Shown: positions 22,354 through 34,606 of the stretch, in pieces
Numbering within the stretch: the first letter of the stretch is position 1
Layout of the letters: each line of letters opens with the position of its first letter
DNA from: Congeria kusceri
Taxonomy: Eukaryota > Mollusca > Bivalvia > Myida > Dreissenidae
Direction: 5' to 3'
Assembly: GCA_027627225.1 (NCBI GenBank)
Contig: CM051033.1
Span: 53,230,410 to 53,294,409, forward strand
Length of the DNA: 64,000 bases
The notes under the pieces: model-generated
Told to the model about the DNA's origin: nothing
The model's database searches: none
What the model saw: only the letters and a program-made list of their open reading frames with translations
Program-made: the position numbers and the translations under genes

Positions 22354-23389
22354 TATGATCTGAGGATGATGTTGATGATGACGATGATGATGAAAATGAT
22401 GATTATGGTGATATTCAGATGGTGATTATTATGATTTTATAAAATAATATGATTTTATGATGAAGTCGACGTTAATGCTGCTGCTGATGATGATGCTGAT
22501 CTGACGATGATGCTGATGATCATGATGATGATGAAAATAATGAAAATGATGAATATAATGATGATGTTGATGGTGGTGATGATATTGATGATCCGCTTAT
22601 AATGCTGATAATAATAATGATGATGATGATGATGATGATGATGAATTTGGTATCGTCTGAAATTGTCAAAATGAGAATGTACAAAAAAACTACCAAAGTG
22701 CGTTCCGTTTAACCGTTGTACCACTGCAACGCACTGGTGTTGACCAAAAAGCGAACGCAATTTGGTGTTGAACACCGAAGTTGGGTTGACATCACAGTGT
22801 GTTGCTACAAAGCTCTATGTTCAGACACAGCTGTCATAACGACACCCAGAAATGCATTCCTATGGGATGTTAGAATACACATTGTTTTTGTTGGCTTCAG
22901 TTTACTTAAAGAACTTATACCTAGAGATAGATCTAGGATTTTTTTTCTCAAAATAATGTACGTTAAATAATCCCCTCTTTGAGTCCTTTAAAGGTGTTAA
23001 GTGAATATCATATAGTCGGAGTTTCCCAATTGTCAAGGCAACACAATTGCTGAGCAGGTAAAAATCAAGTTAAAATAAGTTCAAATATGTGTTTAATTAG
23101 TGACTCTATGGAACAGTCATAAAAAACTATCTTGATATGGTATGTTACACCATAATTCAAAGAGGTTTCACTTTGCAACATTTTACCTTTTCTAAATCTG
23201 TTCCTAAGAAACGTTTTGTAACATCGAATGAAGTGCTAATCCTTACCTTATGGCGTTAATTGTATAGAGTGCGTTTGCGAAACAGTACAGATGTTGAATG
23301 TAACCTGTTAATTTCAAATGGAGTGTTTATATACATGCAGAATTTTTATTAAAAAATGCTTATTTTGATCAAAGAGTGCTTAATAAATA

Positions 23390-23480
23390 AATAAATTAAT
23401 AACTTAATAAATTAATAAATTAATAAATTAATAAATTAATAAATTAATAAATTAAATAAATAAATAAATAAATAGATAAT
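23390..23480. repeat. AATT/AAAT-type simple repeat
   Basis: TAATAAATTAATAAATTAA units followed by AAATAAAT units. Confidence 0.9.
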
Positions 23481-23501
23481 TTATTAAGATTTTAACAGTC
23501 A

Positions 23502-24676
23502 TTTTGCTATATAAGTCTATATAAACCATATGACCCTCGGGGCGTGGTCAGTTTTTACCCAAGGGGCATCATCTAAGCAATCTTTGTAGAGGACCACGAC
23601 AGGAGGTCACATATCAAATATAAAAGCTCTGAGCCTTGCGGTTTCATAGAAGAAGATTTTTAAAGGATCATTCCTGTGAAGTTTGGTGAAAATCTGCCAA
23701 GCGGTTAAGGAGGTGATGTTGTTTAAATGAAAATTTGACGGCGCACGCACGCACGCACACACGCACGCACCCACGACGGACAACGGGCTATCACAAAAGC
23801 TCACCATGAGCACTGTTCCGGAACCTTATTCAAAACCTAGTATTTCCGGACAAAGGCCGGTGACCCCTATTTTTATTACTGTTTTAGTTTCAGTATACAA
23901 TGACACATGTATATGGAATTTTAAAACAAAATCTGTAGTTTGGAACAAAAGATATTCGAATATTTGATTATTGATTGATGTTTTCAAAGGCATATTAAAT
24001 GCATAATTAATATCATTAAGTGGCCATTAAAAATCATTTTTTAAATGGTAACTATAGATAAAGGGCGTTTTATCATTAAACTGAACTTGGATATTGCCAA
24101 ACGAAAGATTAAAACAAAGATGTATTTAAAAAATATCCCTCCTTTTTTTTAAATGAATGCTTAATATAATTGAACATTGCTAGTCACACAAAATGAAAAA
24201 AGACTTCGACAGGTATCGTTTTAAACCTCAATATTTCCGGAACAAGGCCGGTGACCCCTATTGTTAGCTCATGGTGAGCTTTTGTGATAGCCCGTTGTCC
24301 GTCGTGCTTGCGTGCGTGTGTGCGTGCGTGCGTGCGCCGTCAAATTTTCATTTAAACAACATCTCCCCCTGAACCGCTTGGCAGATTTTCACCAACCTTC
24401 ACAGGAATGATGCTTGGGTGGACCTCTTTCAAAGCTGTTCAAATCTTTCCGGTCCGCTGCATATGTAGGTCACAAGAGCTTAAAGTAGATTTAAAAAGTG
24501 AAAACTTTAAAAACATCTTCTTCTATGAAACCACAAGGCTCAGAGCTATCATATTTGATATGTGACATCCTGTCGTGGTCCTCTACAGAGATTGTTCAGA
24601 TGATGCCCCTGGGGTAAAAACTGGCCACGCCCCGAGGGTCACATGGTTTATATAGACTTATATAGCAAAGTGACTT
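23502..24676. repeat. Large inverted repeat, arms about 380-440 bp
   Basis: The left arm (23502-23880) and right arm (24222-24676) are inverted copies. Shared blocks in order include the GGGTCACATGGTTTATATAGAC segment, the GTCGTGGTCCTCTACA segment, a GCACGCACGCAC tract, ACGGGCTATCACAAAAGCTC, and CCGGTGACCCCTAT. About 340 bp of AT-rich spacer separates them. The right arm continues into the 165-bp tandem family. Two copies of a dispersed element inserted head to head is the simplest reading. Confidence 0.75.
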
Positions 24677-25664
24677 TTAAAATCTTCTCCTCTAAAACTG
24701 TACGGCCTAGAGGTTTCATGTTTGGTAGGTAACATTGTAAAGTGATCCTCTACAAAGATTGTTAACATGATGCCCCTTGGGTCAAAAGTGGCCACACCCC
24801 ATGGGTCACATGGATAAATAGCAAAATGACTTTTAAAAAATCTTCTTCTCTTAAACTGCAAGGCCCAGAGGTTTTTTATTTGGTATGTAATCTTGTAAAG
24901 TGGTCCTCTACAGCGATTTTTCAAATTATGCCTTTTGGGTCAAAACTGGCCACGCCCCGGGCGTCACATGGTTTCTTTAAACTTGAAAGCAAAATGTCTT
25001 GAAAAGTCTTCTCTTCTGAAACCACAGGTCCAGAGGTTTCGGATTTGGTATTTAACATCCTATAGTGGTCCTCTACAAAGATTGTTCAAATTATGCCCCA
25101 TGGGGCAAAACAGACCACACCCCAGGTGTCACATGGTAAATATAGACTTAAATAGCAAAATGACTTTAAAATTCTTCTCCTCTTAAACCGCAAGGCCTAG
25201 AGGTTTCATATTTGGTATGTAACATCGCATAGTGGTCCTCTTCAAACATTGTTCACAGTATGCCCCTGGGGTCAAAACTTGTCACGCCCCCGGGGGTCAC
25301 ATGGTTTATATAGACTTAAATAGCAAAATGACTTTTAAAATCTTCTCCTTTGAAACGGCAAGGCCCGCAGCTTTCCTTTATTTGGTATGTAACATTGCAT
25401 AGTGGTCCTCTCCAAAAAGTGTTCAAATTATTCCCCTGGGGTCTAATCTGGCCACCCCCGAGGGGACACATCGTTTATATAGACTTAAGTTGCAAAATTA
25501 CTTAAACATCTTTACCTGAAATCGCAAGGCCCAGAGGTTTGTTCAAGGTTGTTCAACTTATGCCCCTGGGATAAAAATAAGCTACTCCTCGGGGATTCAA
25601 ATTCCAATTGGGCTACAAGGTCTCACGTGAGCGTCCTAGGGCCCTCAGGGCCCTCTTGTTTAAC
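24259..25664. mobile_element. Dispersed repeat element with TTAGCTCA and CTCTTGTT ends
   Basis: One end reads TTAGCTCATGGTGAGC, a short hairpin, followed by a CCGTTGTCCGTCGTG segment; the other reads AGGGCCCTCTTGTTT. The same pair of ends, inverted, bounds the unit at 53696-55652, so the two are members of one family. The tandem 165-bp array forms the body. No protein is encoded. The class is unknown to me. Confidence 0.5.
24500..25600. repeat. Tandem family, about 165-bp unit, six to seven copies
   Basis: The block AAATCTTCTCCTCTNAAACNGCAAGGCC recurs near 24670, 24825, 24988, 25159, 25326 and 25494. Each is followed by a TTTGGTATGTAACAT segment, TGGTCCTCTACAAAGATTGT, TGCCCCTGGGGTCAAAACTG and CACGCCCCGGGGGTCACATG. 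Copies are 75-85 percent alike by eye. There is no coding frame. It is bounded at the right by GGGCCCTCAGGGCCCTCTTGTTT-type sequence at about 25640-25665. Confidence 0.85.
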
Positions 25665-25679
25665 ACTGTAATAGTTTTA

Positions 25680-26490
25680 GGATACTTTGACACATGTTTG
25701 TGGAAATTTTTTATGAAAATCTGTCGTTCGAAAGAAAATGGACGAAATTGTTGCGAACTTCTTTAATGCTGCTTTCGTAAAACAGCATTCAATAAAACAC
25801 CGTGTGAATACACGTGTATCTATCTGATGGGCTGTATACCCGGGCACCATGATACTGACGCATAATTATGCATTACCATGCGCCGCATAATACCAATCCA
25901 TGTATTTTAAGGCGTGTCTTATCGCTTTATTTCTTTAACTTTATTTCAAATAATATTCAATATATGAATCTGCCCATTCTCATTATGGATTTTGTAAATG
26001 AACATTAGTATGTCATTATATATTACAATTTACACAACTAGCTAGGCAAGGAAATTGTGTAAGTCTATTTAAACATAGCGTGTACAGTTTGCATTCACCA
26101 ATCATTCATAATTCTAAACTTCGTCTTTTTTTGCAAAAATATAACAACAATCAACAGTGGCATATGGTGTGTCGTAGAACTACTCGTAGTGTAAACATTG
26201 TTATTTAAACGCACCATAATTCTCAAAGAAAACTGCCTGACAGTGTAACTACATAAAGTTTCAGGACAATTAAGGTCTTTAAGAAACTTAATAAAACCGA
26301 CAGACAAACATTGTTTTATAAATGAACTTCAGTATGCGTCTGACCCAATATATTCGCGATACAACTTGAGCGTAGTTCGTTTGCAGTAGGTAAATAAGAA
26401 CACGGGGAAACAAATGCTTATACTTATTATTGAGGGATGGAAGGTATGTGTTACCCATAATGAGTCTGTCTGTCCTGAATATGTAATGAC
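25680..26490. other. No gene seen
   Basis: AT-rich unique sequence without coding signals. Confidence 0.5.
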
Positions 26491-26496
26491 CACGTG

Positions 26497-26960
26497 TTTA
26501 AACGGACAATGTCATCAAAAAGGAAACTGAATTGAAGATACTAATACTGGCATATAATGACAGTTAAAACAGAGTGTAATGGGAAAAGAGTGTACGCATT
26601 CTGAGGTATAAATCAATTTATAAAGAGGGTCATGATTTTCTGGCCCTTTTCATGTTTACATTTTGGCGTAATAATCGTGAGTATTTTGAATAACCATAAC
26701 CAATCAGAATTGCGCAGTTGGTTAAAGCGCTCTCTGCTGTTATTTCTTCGTATGGCTCCTAAGTCGTGAGTTTCGATAGCAACTTTGGGTTTTACTTTTT
26801 GCAAACCTTTTTGCTAATTTGTTTTTTTAAAATATCTCATAGTGTATTATCTGATTTATTATTTATATAATGCATATGTCTTAGTATAGCTAATTTCTAT
26901 TATATAACATAATTTATAGTGTAATACGAAGCCAAATTTTAGTTGACATAGTCACTTTAA
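26497..26960 (+). mobile_element. 460-bp terminal-inverted-repeat element with tRNA-like core, copy 1
   Basis: The ends are TTAAACGGACAATGTCATC and, on the other strand, TTAAAGTGACTATGTCAAC, giving imperfect inverted repeats of about 20 bp with TTAA at both outer edges. The centre (about 26712-26790) resembles a tRNA gene: a box-A-like GCGCAGTTGGTTAAAGCGCTC and a box-B-like GTGAGTTTCGATAGC. The whole length aligns with the inverted copy at 29020-29479. It encodes no protein. It may be a MITE or a SINE-like unit with fold-back ends. Confidence 0.7.
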
Positions 26961-26964
26961 GCTG

Positions 26965-28255
26965 GTGCGGCGAATGTATCTTTAGAATTTCGTTTCAAAC
27001 ACATTATCCTTTAAATATAATATATGGGTATACATCTATTTTACTCATGTCATTTGCGTTGACCTAAACGTTTTGCACTTACAATTAAACTGTAAACAGA
27101 GCATGGTCCAGTTCACATTAGGTATACCTTCGTGTTTTATATAAAGAATTTGTCGTATATTAGAAAAGTTACGTACCTGATTACGTAAGTTCGCTTAACA
27201 CACGTACTTCGTGATCACCATCAGTAGTGACACTGTTCACTGTAACCAGCGGTTCTTATAAGTTACTTAACCGCATGTCCTGTTTGTGTTTTTTTTTATT
27301 AGTTAACCCTCGACCATCATGGGAGCTGCGCAGACTAAATGTGGACTTAATGCCATTTCGCATAAACGTTTATCTTCAGACATACCACGTGAAATGTGGA
27401 GTGATATTGGATTGGTCTAGACTGTACATCTGTACGCGTAAGCGCAAGACAGCATATGTTTACATTTAACGAAAAAATTGACGACTTATACAGTTGAATC
27501 AAGCTTAGAAATAATCCTTAACAATTATTAAATGTGACAAAAAATGTGCAAACCATTTAACCAATACATGTTTTCCAAATGCGTTTTGCTCTTTTTTAGT
27601 GTTATATTTTATCAACAAGATATAAAAGATAATTACTTATTTTATTTCATCTCGCATAATTCATACCGCAATATATGCTTTCGTAAGCAAATGCGCTGTA
27701 ACTACGTGACACTTAAATACAATTACACATCTTACATAAAATATGTCTTAGTTATGTGATCCTAATGTTGCACAGGTTATGTTCTGGACAACATGATGCT
27801 ATCATAACCGTGATTTTATATATTTGTGAGTTGGGCGTGATACAACCCTTCAATGTAGTTATCCGGCCAAACATTGTTACAATGGATGTATTGTTTAACA
27901 TGTATCAATATAATTCTGAAGTTAATATAATTATAATCTGCTGAAGAAAAACTCATAAGCACATGAGCTGGAGGTTGTTCATGTTAAGTATATTTATCAG
28001 CGGCCTCTAAGACATCTCCGCTTCTTACACGGCTCCTTGTTATCAGTCAAATGACACACGAACTGACTACATGCGTCCACATGTTTCACCCAGACAGACC
28101 TTGACCTATTATAATCAGCTCCGTTTTCTATTAATAACCAACATTCAGCTAGTTGTTGCAGATGCATTGGAGGTTACATGCCTTTCTGTATCTTTTGAAT
28201 ACATGCATCGAGTGTTTGCATTGACATGAGTACCTTTAGCTAAATGCGTCTTTCG
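26965..28255. other. No gene seen
   Basis: AT-rich unique sequence; short frames at 27227-27944 lack any recognisable protein features. Confidence 0.5.
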
Positions 28256-28269
28256 ATAAGGTCGGTTAT

Positions 28270-28660
28270 AGGGACCTGTTCACAGATTGACAAATTGATA
28301 ATTTTCATGTTTTGTCAGATATTTGAAAAATGAACAAAAATAATGTATATAAAGGAGCAAACGAACACTACTGACATACAAGCATACTACGCGATTGATA
28401 AGTGATTATCAGTTGAAATGGATAACATTATCAAGCGTTTGTAACGCGAAACGATTGTCTCTGTTGTTTTCGTTGAAATTGTTAAAAACACGTGACTCAT
28501 TAAAAAAAATTAAAAATTAAAGCAAATTTAAATCGGGATGGCAGAGTGGTTAGCGCGTTAGACTATGTATCCCGAGGACTGAGGTGCGAACCCCGTTGTG
28601 ACCAACATTTTTTCTTAACTGTTATGGTTTTCTTGTTAAAGAACTGGAGCTTTTAATTTG
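28270..28660 (+). repeat. Dispersed repeat with tRNA-like segment
   Basis: GGGACCTGTTCACAGATT near 28271 is a motif I associate with abundant bivalve repeats. At 28535-28612 a tRNA-like stretch carries GGCAGAGTGGTTAGCGCG (box A) and GGTGCGAACCCC (box B). The presumed acceptor arms do not pair, so it is not a functional tRNA gene. Boundaries are approximate. Confidence 0.5.
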
Positions 28661-29019
28661 AGAAGATAACATTTATCCAAGTATCACGATAGTACTGCAA
28701 TAAACGTGCCAAAGGGAAAATAGCATGTGCAATGAAGTAGGCCAACACGTTGTAAAGCAGCTTATACGCCTTTGCTTAAAAATGTCAAAAATAATGTCAG
28801 TGAACGCACTTGGTAATTACATGTTATTTCTTTATTTTAACTGTCATATATTCACCCATTCAATGCGAAGTACAGAAACTTACAGCAACAGCAGATCTCA
28901 TCTTTACCGAACTACAGTAAAAATAAAAATATTGAATGCAATTATAGTGCGTTTACCAAAATATCAAATGACAATATTATTAAATAAAACAATGTAACTT
29001 TGTTAAGTGTATGGGCCGC

Positions 29020-29479
29020 TTAAAGGGACTATGCAATCGAAAAATTGGCTTCCTAGTGCACCACAAATTATATTATTTTATAGAAATGCGCTTTTCAAGG
29101 ACAGGTGAATTACATCAAAAATAACTTTATACATAATGATATAATTAATAAAAACAAATTAGCTAAAATGTCCGAAAAAATAGAAACCCCAAGCGGGTAT
29201 CCAACTCACGACTAAGGAGCCATTCTAGGAAATGACAGTAGCCGGCGCTTTAATGCTTGTTAAGGAGTCACGTGTTTACTATAGTTATACCAAATGCTCA
29301 CAATTCTTACGTCAAAATGTAAACAGGAAAAGGGGAAAACAAACACAACCCATTTTATAAATTGATTTTATCTCAGAACTGTTTTACCAGTTATTATATG
29401 CCAGTATTAATATATTTATTTCATTTTTTTTAAAGACATTGCCCCCTTGGGGCCCTTTTCGATGACATAGTCCCTTTAA
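29020..29479 (-). mobile_element. 460-bp terminal-inverted-repeat element with tRNA-like core, copy 2
   Basis: The ends are TTAAAGGGACTATGCAATCG and, inverted, TTAAAGGGACTATGTCATCG: an almost perfect 24-bp inverted repeat with TTAA at the outer edges. Its minus strand aligns along its whole length with 26497-26960, sharing the block ACTGGCATATAATNACNG, the block CTGTTTACATTTTGACGTAA and the tRNA-like core. Divergence is substantial, so the two insertions are old or come from different subfamilies. Confidence 0.75.
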
Positions 29480-32400
29480 AACAAGAAATGTATGAATGTT
29501 AAAGCGAGCGAAAATTGATACTTAACATGTATTCAGTAGTATGTATAATTGAATCTGAAATAAATTTACGAACATCTACGAATATACTCGAACGGACTTC
29601 GAAAGATAATTTTGACTTGGTATTCATCTTATAAATATTCTTGCATAAAGGGTTAGGAACAGGTCAATGGTTTTCGCACTATATGACAGAGTTATATATC
29701 ACAGTTGTATCGGCGTTCAGAAATATCGTATTCCCGTAGCAGACCTTTTACAAACGATTACCACGGCATTTTAGAGGCGGCACCAAATTCTAACGGCGCT
29801 ATAGGGGGTCCACCCACTTTCCACACAATCAAAGTCTATGAACTGATATGTTTTCTTGTTTATTCAGACGACAATAATGACGATAATGACGAAGACGACT
29901 ATGACGATTCTCTAAAAATATAACAGTTATAAATAACAATATTATAACGAAGAAACCATATCATTCAACCGAACAAAATAAACACTGTCAATGTTGCATA
30001 TTATGTAGATGTATATAAAATATATGGTTTAAATATACACATGAAGATATTATAAAATGCCTTTCGTAAATAAGAAACAGTTTTCATTTGAATAAACGCC
30101 ATTAACGTTCATTAGAACTAATGCCAATTAACGATGTATTTAATGATATCATATTGACTGCGGCTTTAATTGGTAAAAATGCTACAAAATGTATACTGCA
30201 ATTTTTTATTTAATAGTTTGATACTATGTAATTTATTTTAAGCAACTATTGTAATCTCAGCCCAGCAGTTTTTAAATTGAACTCAAAGTACCGGTTTACA
30301 ACGAAGTAAGTGTGAACTATAAGTAGTTTAAACTTCCCCGCTCTTCTCAATACACAAAACGAGTTATCTTTCTTAGGTGTTTTTTTTTTCCATGAATATA
30401 AAAACGTCAAAAAAAACATCGAAACAATAAATACATTATAACTAATTTAGGATAAAATGTTAAATACATATATTTAATGGATTTTTCGTACGGACTAATG
30501 ACACATTTAGTGTTGACCAATCAGGTGTTTTACGAATACGTCATTACGTGTAGTTTGGGTCGGGTTAAACAATAACAGGTTATTGTAATTGTAAATATAA
30601 GCAGTAGATGTCAAAATATATCCATATTATCAACTTGATGTCTTAGGTTGTAATGTGTTATGTGATAAGAAGGATATTGGTATATTAATATAAACCTAAT
30701 TCGCTTTTTAGAAGAATTGAAATCAAACGCAACACGGCGGCAGGGAGTGGAAAACGAGCATGCGATTGATGAATACCCTGTGTCTTTGACGTTTGGTTTT
30801 ACATGTAAGTACATAGACGGTCATATGTGTACAACAAACATTTATATTTCAGACTTTTTGACTTTTTGACTCTATATTATCATGTTCCGAGCTATTAAAA
30901 CATCGGCAAAGCCGGAAACAAAAACAACAAGATGGCGGCCATATTTATTCTCGTTTTGTTATGACTTATGAAGTTAATTTATTATTTAGAAACATTTTTT
31001 ATTTCTTAGGTCTTCATTGTGGCATATACATCACGAAATAAATAGTTCTTTAAAGAGATATTTGCTTACTGCATACCGCACAAGTCGTACATGTACGTGT
31101 AATGTACTCATTGCTTAGATTAATATATTCAAGAATGAAACGTCCTTGCCGCCTGAACTATTTTACACACATTATTATTTTAACAATTCTATTTATATTA
31201 TGCTCGCAGCTATATACCTAAATGATCGTTATAATTTGCAAACTAATCTTTAAACACAAGTAATGGGACACTTCCGCCTAAACATTTTAGCTATTCAAAA
31301 TCACTAGCACAGATAATAAGCACAGATAAATAATACGTATTGTAATTGTATGCCGTTGTAAAAAAAAACAATAGTACAATGAAACTTATTTCTCACTGAG
31401 TGTTCATAACAATATGACAAAAATGTTAGTACATGTGTGTTAGCTAATTATCAATTAGTATTTGAAAAAGCAGGTGTCACACGCACGTCGTTTCATTTAT
31501 ATTTATGAAATAAGTACCACATAATTTGTCTTATTAACGTTTACCTTATTATATTGATGGCTGATGCATTATAGTAAGAAATAACTGATGCACATTTCAG
31601 TAGGGACTGAGTTTAGATGTACAGGTCTTTTCGATTATTATTCAAGGAACCTATACTTTGCAACTGTATTCCGAAGCGTGTTGGTAACACGTGGATAAAG
31701 TGTTGTTTAAGAGATAAATTACAATTTGTACAGTATCGATCTAGTTCTTTTATTTGCAAAATATTTCAGTAAAACAAATACGTTATAAAATTACTACTCA
31801 ACATGTCGAGTACACCTTAAAGTGCCATTTTTTTGGAGTGTGTAAGCCCTTGTAAATATAATTTTAATTTTAACATATAATTTTGTTTAATCTTTTCTAA
31901 CGTACTTCTTACAGACACAAATGGAAAAAATCGCATTGAATTCTGTGCAATAAGAATGTAATAGGTTTGTTATATTGCCAATTTTATATGAAAACGTTGG
32001 TGATGTATATGCACTAATGTTGAATATAGTACAATATAATGCATTACGCATGCTCAGTATCCAGTATTATATCACAAAACTGTGCCAGATAGGATACGTA
32101 GAGTTGTGGTTTAACATAGTTAATCAAAATCTGTTAACTACAACTAGGAAAGTTTGTTAAATATGCTATATCCAAAACACGCTTCAGATTCATTATATCG
32201 TTTTTCACCTACAAAAACGTAAGCAAATGTTCACGTTGTGAATTCATCGTTAAATATATTAAGCACCATTAAGCCTCGGTCCAACTGATCAACCTGATCA
32301 AGCCATGTCAAACGATCGGAAATCGGTTAGTCTCACTACTGTTATGGTCGAGTTGGTCTATCTTGTTCAGCTTCCTTCTGGAATATATCTGACATTTAAC

Positions 32401-34600
32401 AAAATAGATAGTAGTGTAGGTATGGGTAAGCCAATCGCTCAAGAATCTATCGCGTGTTTGGTCGGGTAGACGTCATGTTACATCGGAAAACTATCATGTA
32501 CATATCTGTTGTAAAACCATCAACTCCACGTTACACAGTGGAGAATCCAAATGTAAATGTGCGATTGGCTGACAGTAAAACAGTCTACAATTTGAGTCAC
32601 GGGTAGGTGAAATCTGATATTTTTGGAATGTTTCAAACCTTTGAACTATGCGAGTGTTTGTATTATATCAAAGAATACTTAATGGGTCCGTTTCATAAAG
32701 ATTTCGTAAGTTTTTCGTAAGAATTCTGCTATACTAACGTACGAACGTTCTTACGCAAATTCTTACGACCGTTTGCACATTTAAGAATTCGTACGAATCT
32801 TAAGAACGTTAAGCCAGTCTACGCTATCGAAGGTATGAAATGGCGTTTGAAATATAATTTGACGCCATCTGTCAATTTGTGTACGATACACGATGCGAAA
32901 AAGAAAAATTTAGTAAAATAATATAGTGTTCATTTCACTTTTCATTTTTACGAATGAAATTAATAGTATAATTACTACATGATTCTATAATTATGTATAC
33001 TCGCGCGACTTCAGTAATAAACTCTCTATAAAATGAAGAACAATACAGTGTTCATTTTCACTCAACAGGTTCCATAACCACATATTAAAAGAATACAACA
33101 CTAAACGAGTACCTGTACCTGGACACACTGGCTAAAACTATTTAAGTACGTAAATAATATGTTTGTTTCAGGTTACATGCCCAAACAAATTAGGATCGGT
33201 GGAGATTCTAAAGCTGAATGAATATTCAAAACATATAGTTAATATACTTAAACAATGTTTTGAGTTGGATGCTATCAAAACAAAACATTTATTTATCCAA
33301 CGAACATTTAATTTTTTGCAAAAAGTAAATTAAGCACAAAAAATATATGAAAAGCATAATGAAATGTTCTAGGATCGGTGCTTTTTTAGGGTAGGTCGAG
33401 TAACCTGAAACAAACATTGTTTCACGACTTAGTGGAAGTAAAGAAAAATCTGTATGTTTTTGTTGTGCACGTGTTGTTTGTTCTTATTTAGATACAAATA
33501 ATTGAGTTTAAATTTGAAAGTTTGAATTATTGAAAACAATGCACACACATTAATTACATGTCTGTTCAACAGCTGTTTGCAAAAAGAACACTGAGTCATT
33601 CAAAAATATTAGTAACTTTATAGCAGTCATATCAAGGCAAGCATTCAGTCATGGTGGAAATACATATTACACCAGTTATAATTTACTAAATATTACAGTA
33701 TGTTCTGCATTAAAAATATGTAAATAAATAAATTATGCAAACTTTAAGAGGATATATTTATTGAGTAAGTAATCAGTACTAAATACATGCATTGGAAAAT
33801 ACCTTTTTTTTCTAAGTACAGAAATTCTCTTACACAAAGCACAGAAACACAGAAAAACCATGAACAAACTATCAAAGATAAGTATTGTGTTTGAATTGTT
33901 ACATGATGTCCCTACTCTTATTGTACTTATTGTACATGTACAATTTTAGACATGTACAAATTGTATGTGCCAAAATCAGTAAATACTCCTCATTGTAAAT
34001 TGTAAATTTATATCATGGTATAAATCTCAACCTTTTGTTGAAGATTATGTGGGGAAACAGGTTGTACAAGCTGTGTGATAAAAACATACAAAATATTTGT
34101 TTTTGTCTTAAGTTCATATAATAACTTAATAAAGTAAAATAATTAATACAATTCTTAATAGATAGATAGATTTGTTCAGGTTAAAACACACAAGTTCATA
34201 ACACATGACAAATTCAGTTATATAAACAATGGTATAACTTAAAAGTGATTCTGTAAACTATCAAAAGCAATAATAATTTACTCGACGACAATTGAATATG
34301 CTAGAGGAACAGCTATACCGAGACAAGATAACATTTGTTGACTCAATTAATGCGAATAAATAGATGGAAATAAATCATTGTGTGTAGTAACCTAGGATGG
34401 CCAATTAAAGCTTACAAGCTTATTTCCGATGGGGTCCTGGAATAACGATCCTTACTCCAGTTAACAAAAAAACAACATAAAAATATTTAAAATTTTGGAA
34501 ATTGGAAGTTTCATAAATTATTATGTTTCTATAGCATATTCTGTAAACAGTGTTCACTTTAACATAGGCAATAGCATTCTTACATAAACATAAAAGTACA
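29480..34600. other. Long non-coding stretch with one palindromic repeat
   Basis: I see no gene in these 5 kb. At 32685-32830 a segment rich in TTCGTAAG and its complement (CGTAAGAATTC, CTTACG) looks like a short fold-back element beginning GTTTCATAAAG. Elsewhere the sequence is AT-rich and unique. Short frames at 29705, 30611 and 31975 lack support. Confidence 0.45.
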
Positions 34601-34606
34601 TGTACA

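Larger units (their letters stand above)
19428..22812. other. Composite unit between diverged inverted repeats
   Basis: The left arm (19428-19600) and right arm (22690-22812) are inverted relatives: both carry AACTTCGGTGTTCAACA and AACGCACT, and the right arm reads on the opposite strand. On their inner sides lie an ATC-rich tract (19617-19870) and a complementary GAT-rich tract (22357-22655). So about 400 bp at each end are inverted copies. Between them lie a SINE remnant, a 560-bp tandem duplication and pentamer arrays. This could be an old transposon with long ends or an inverted duplication. Confidence 0.5.

Noticed and set aside
28535..28612. A tRNA gene
   Set aside because: Box A and box B are present, but the acceptor stem does not pair and it lies within a dispersed repeat.
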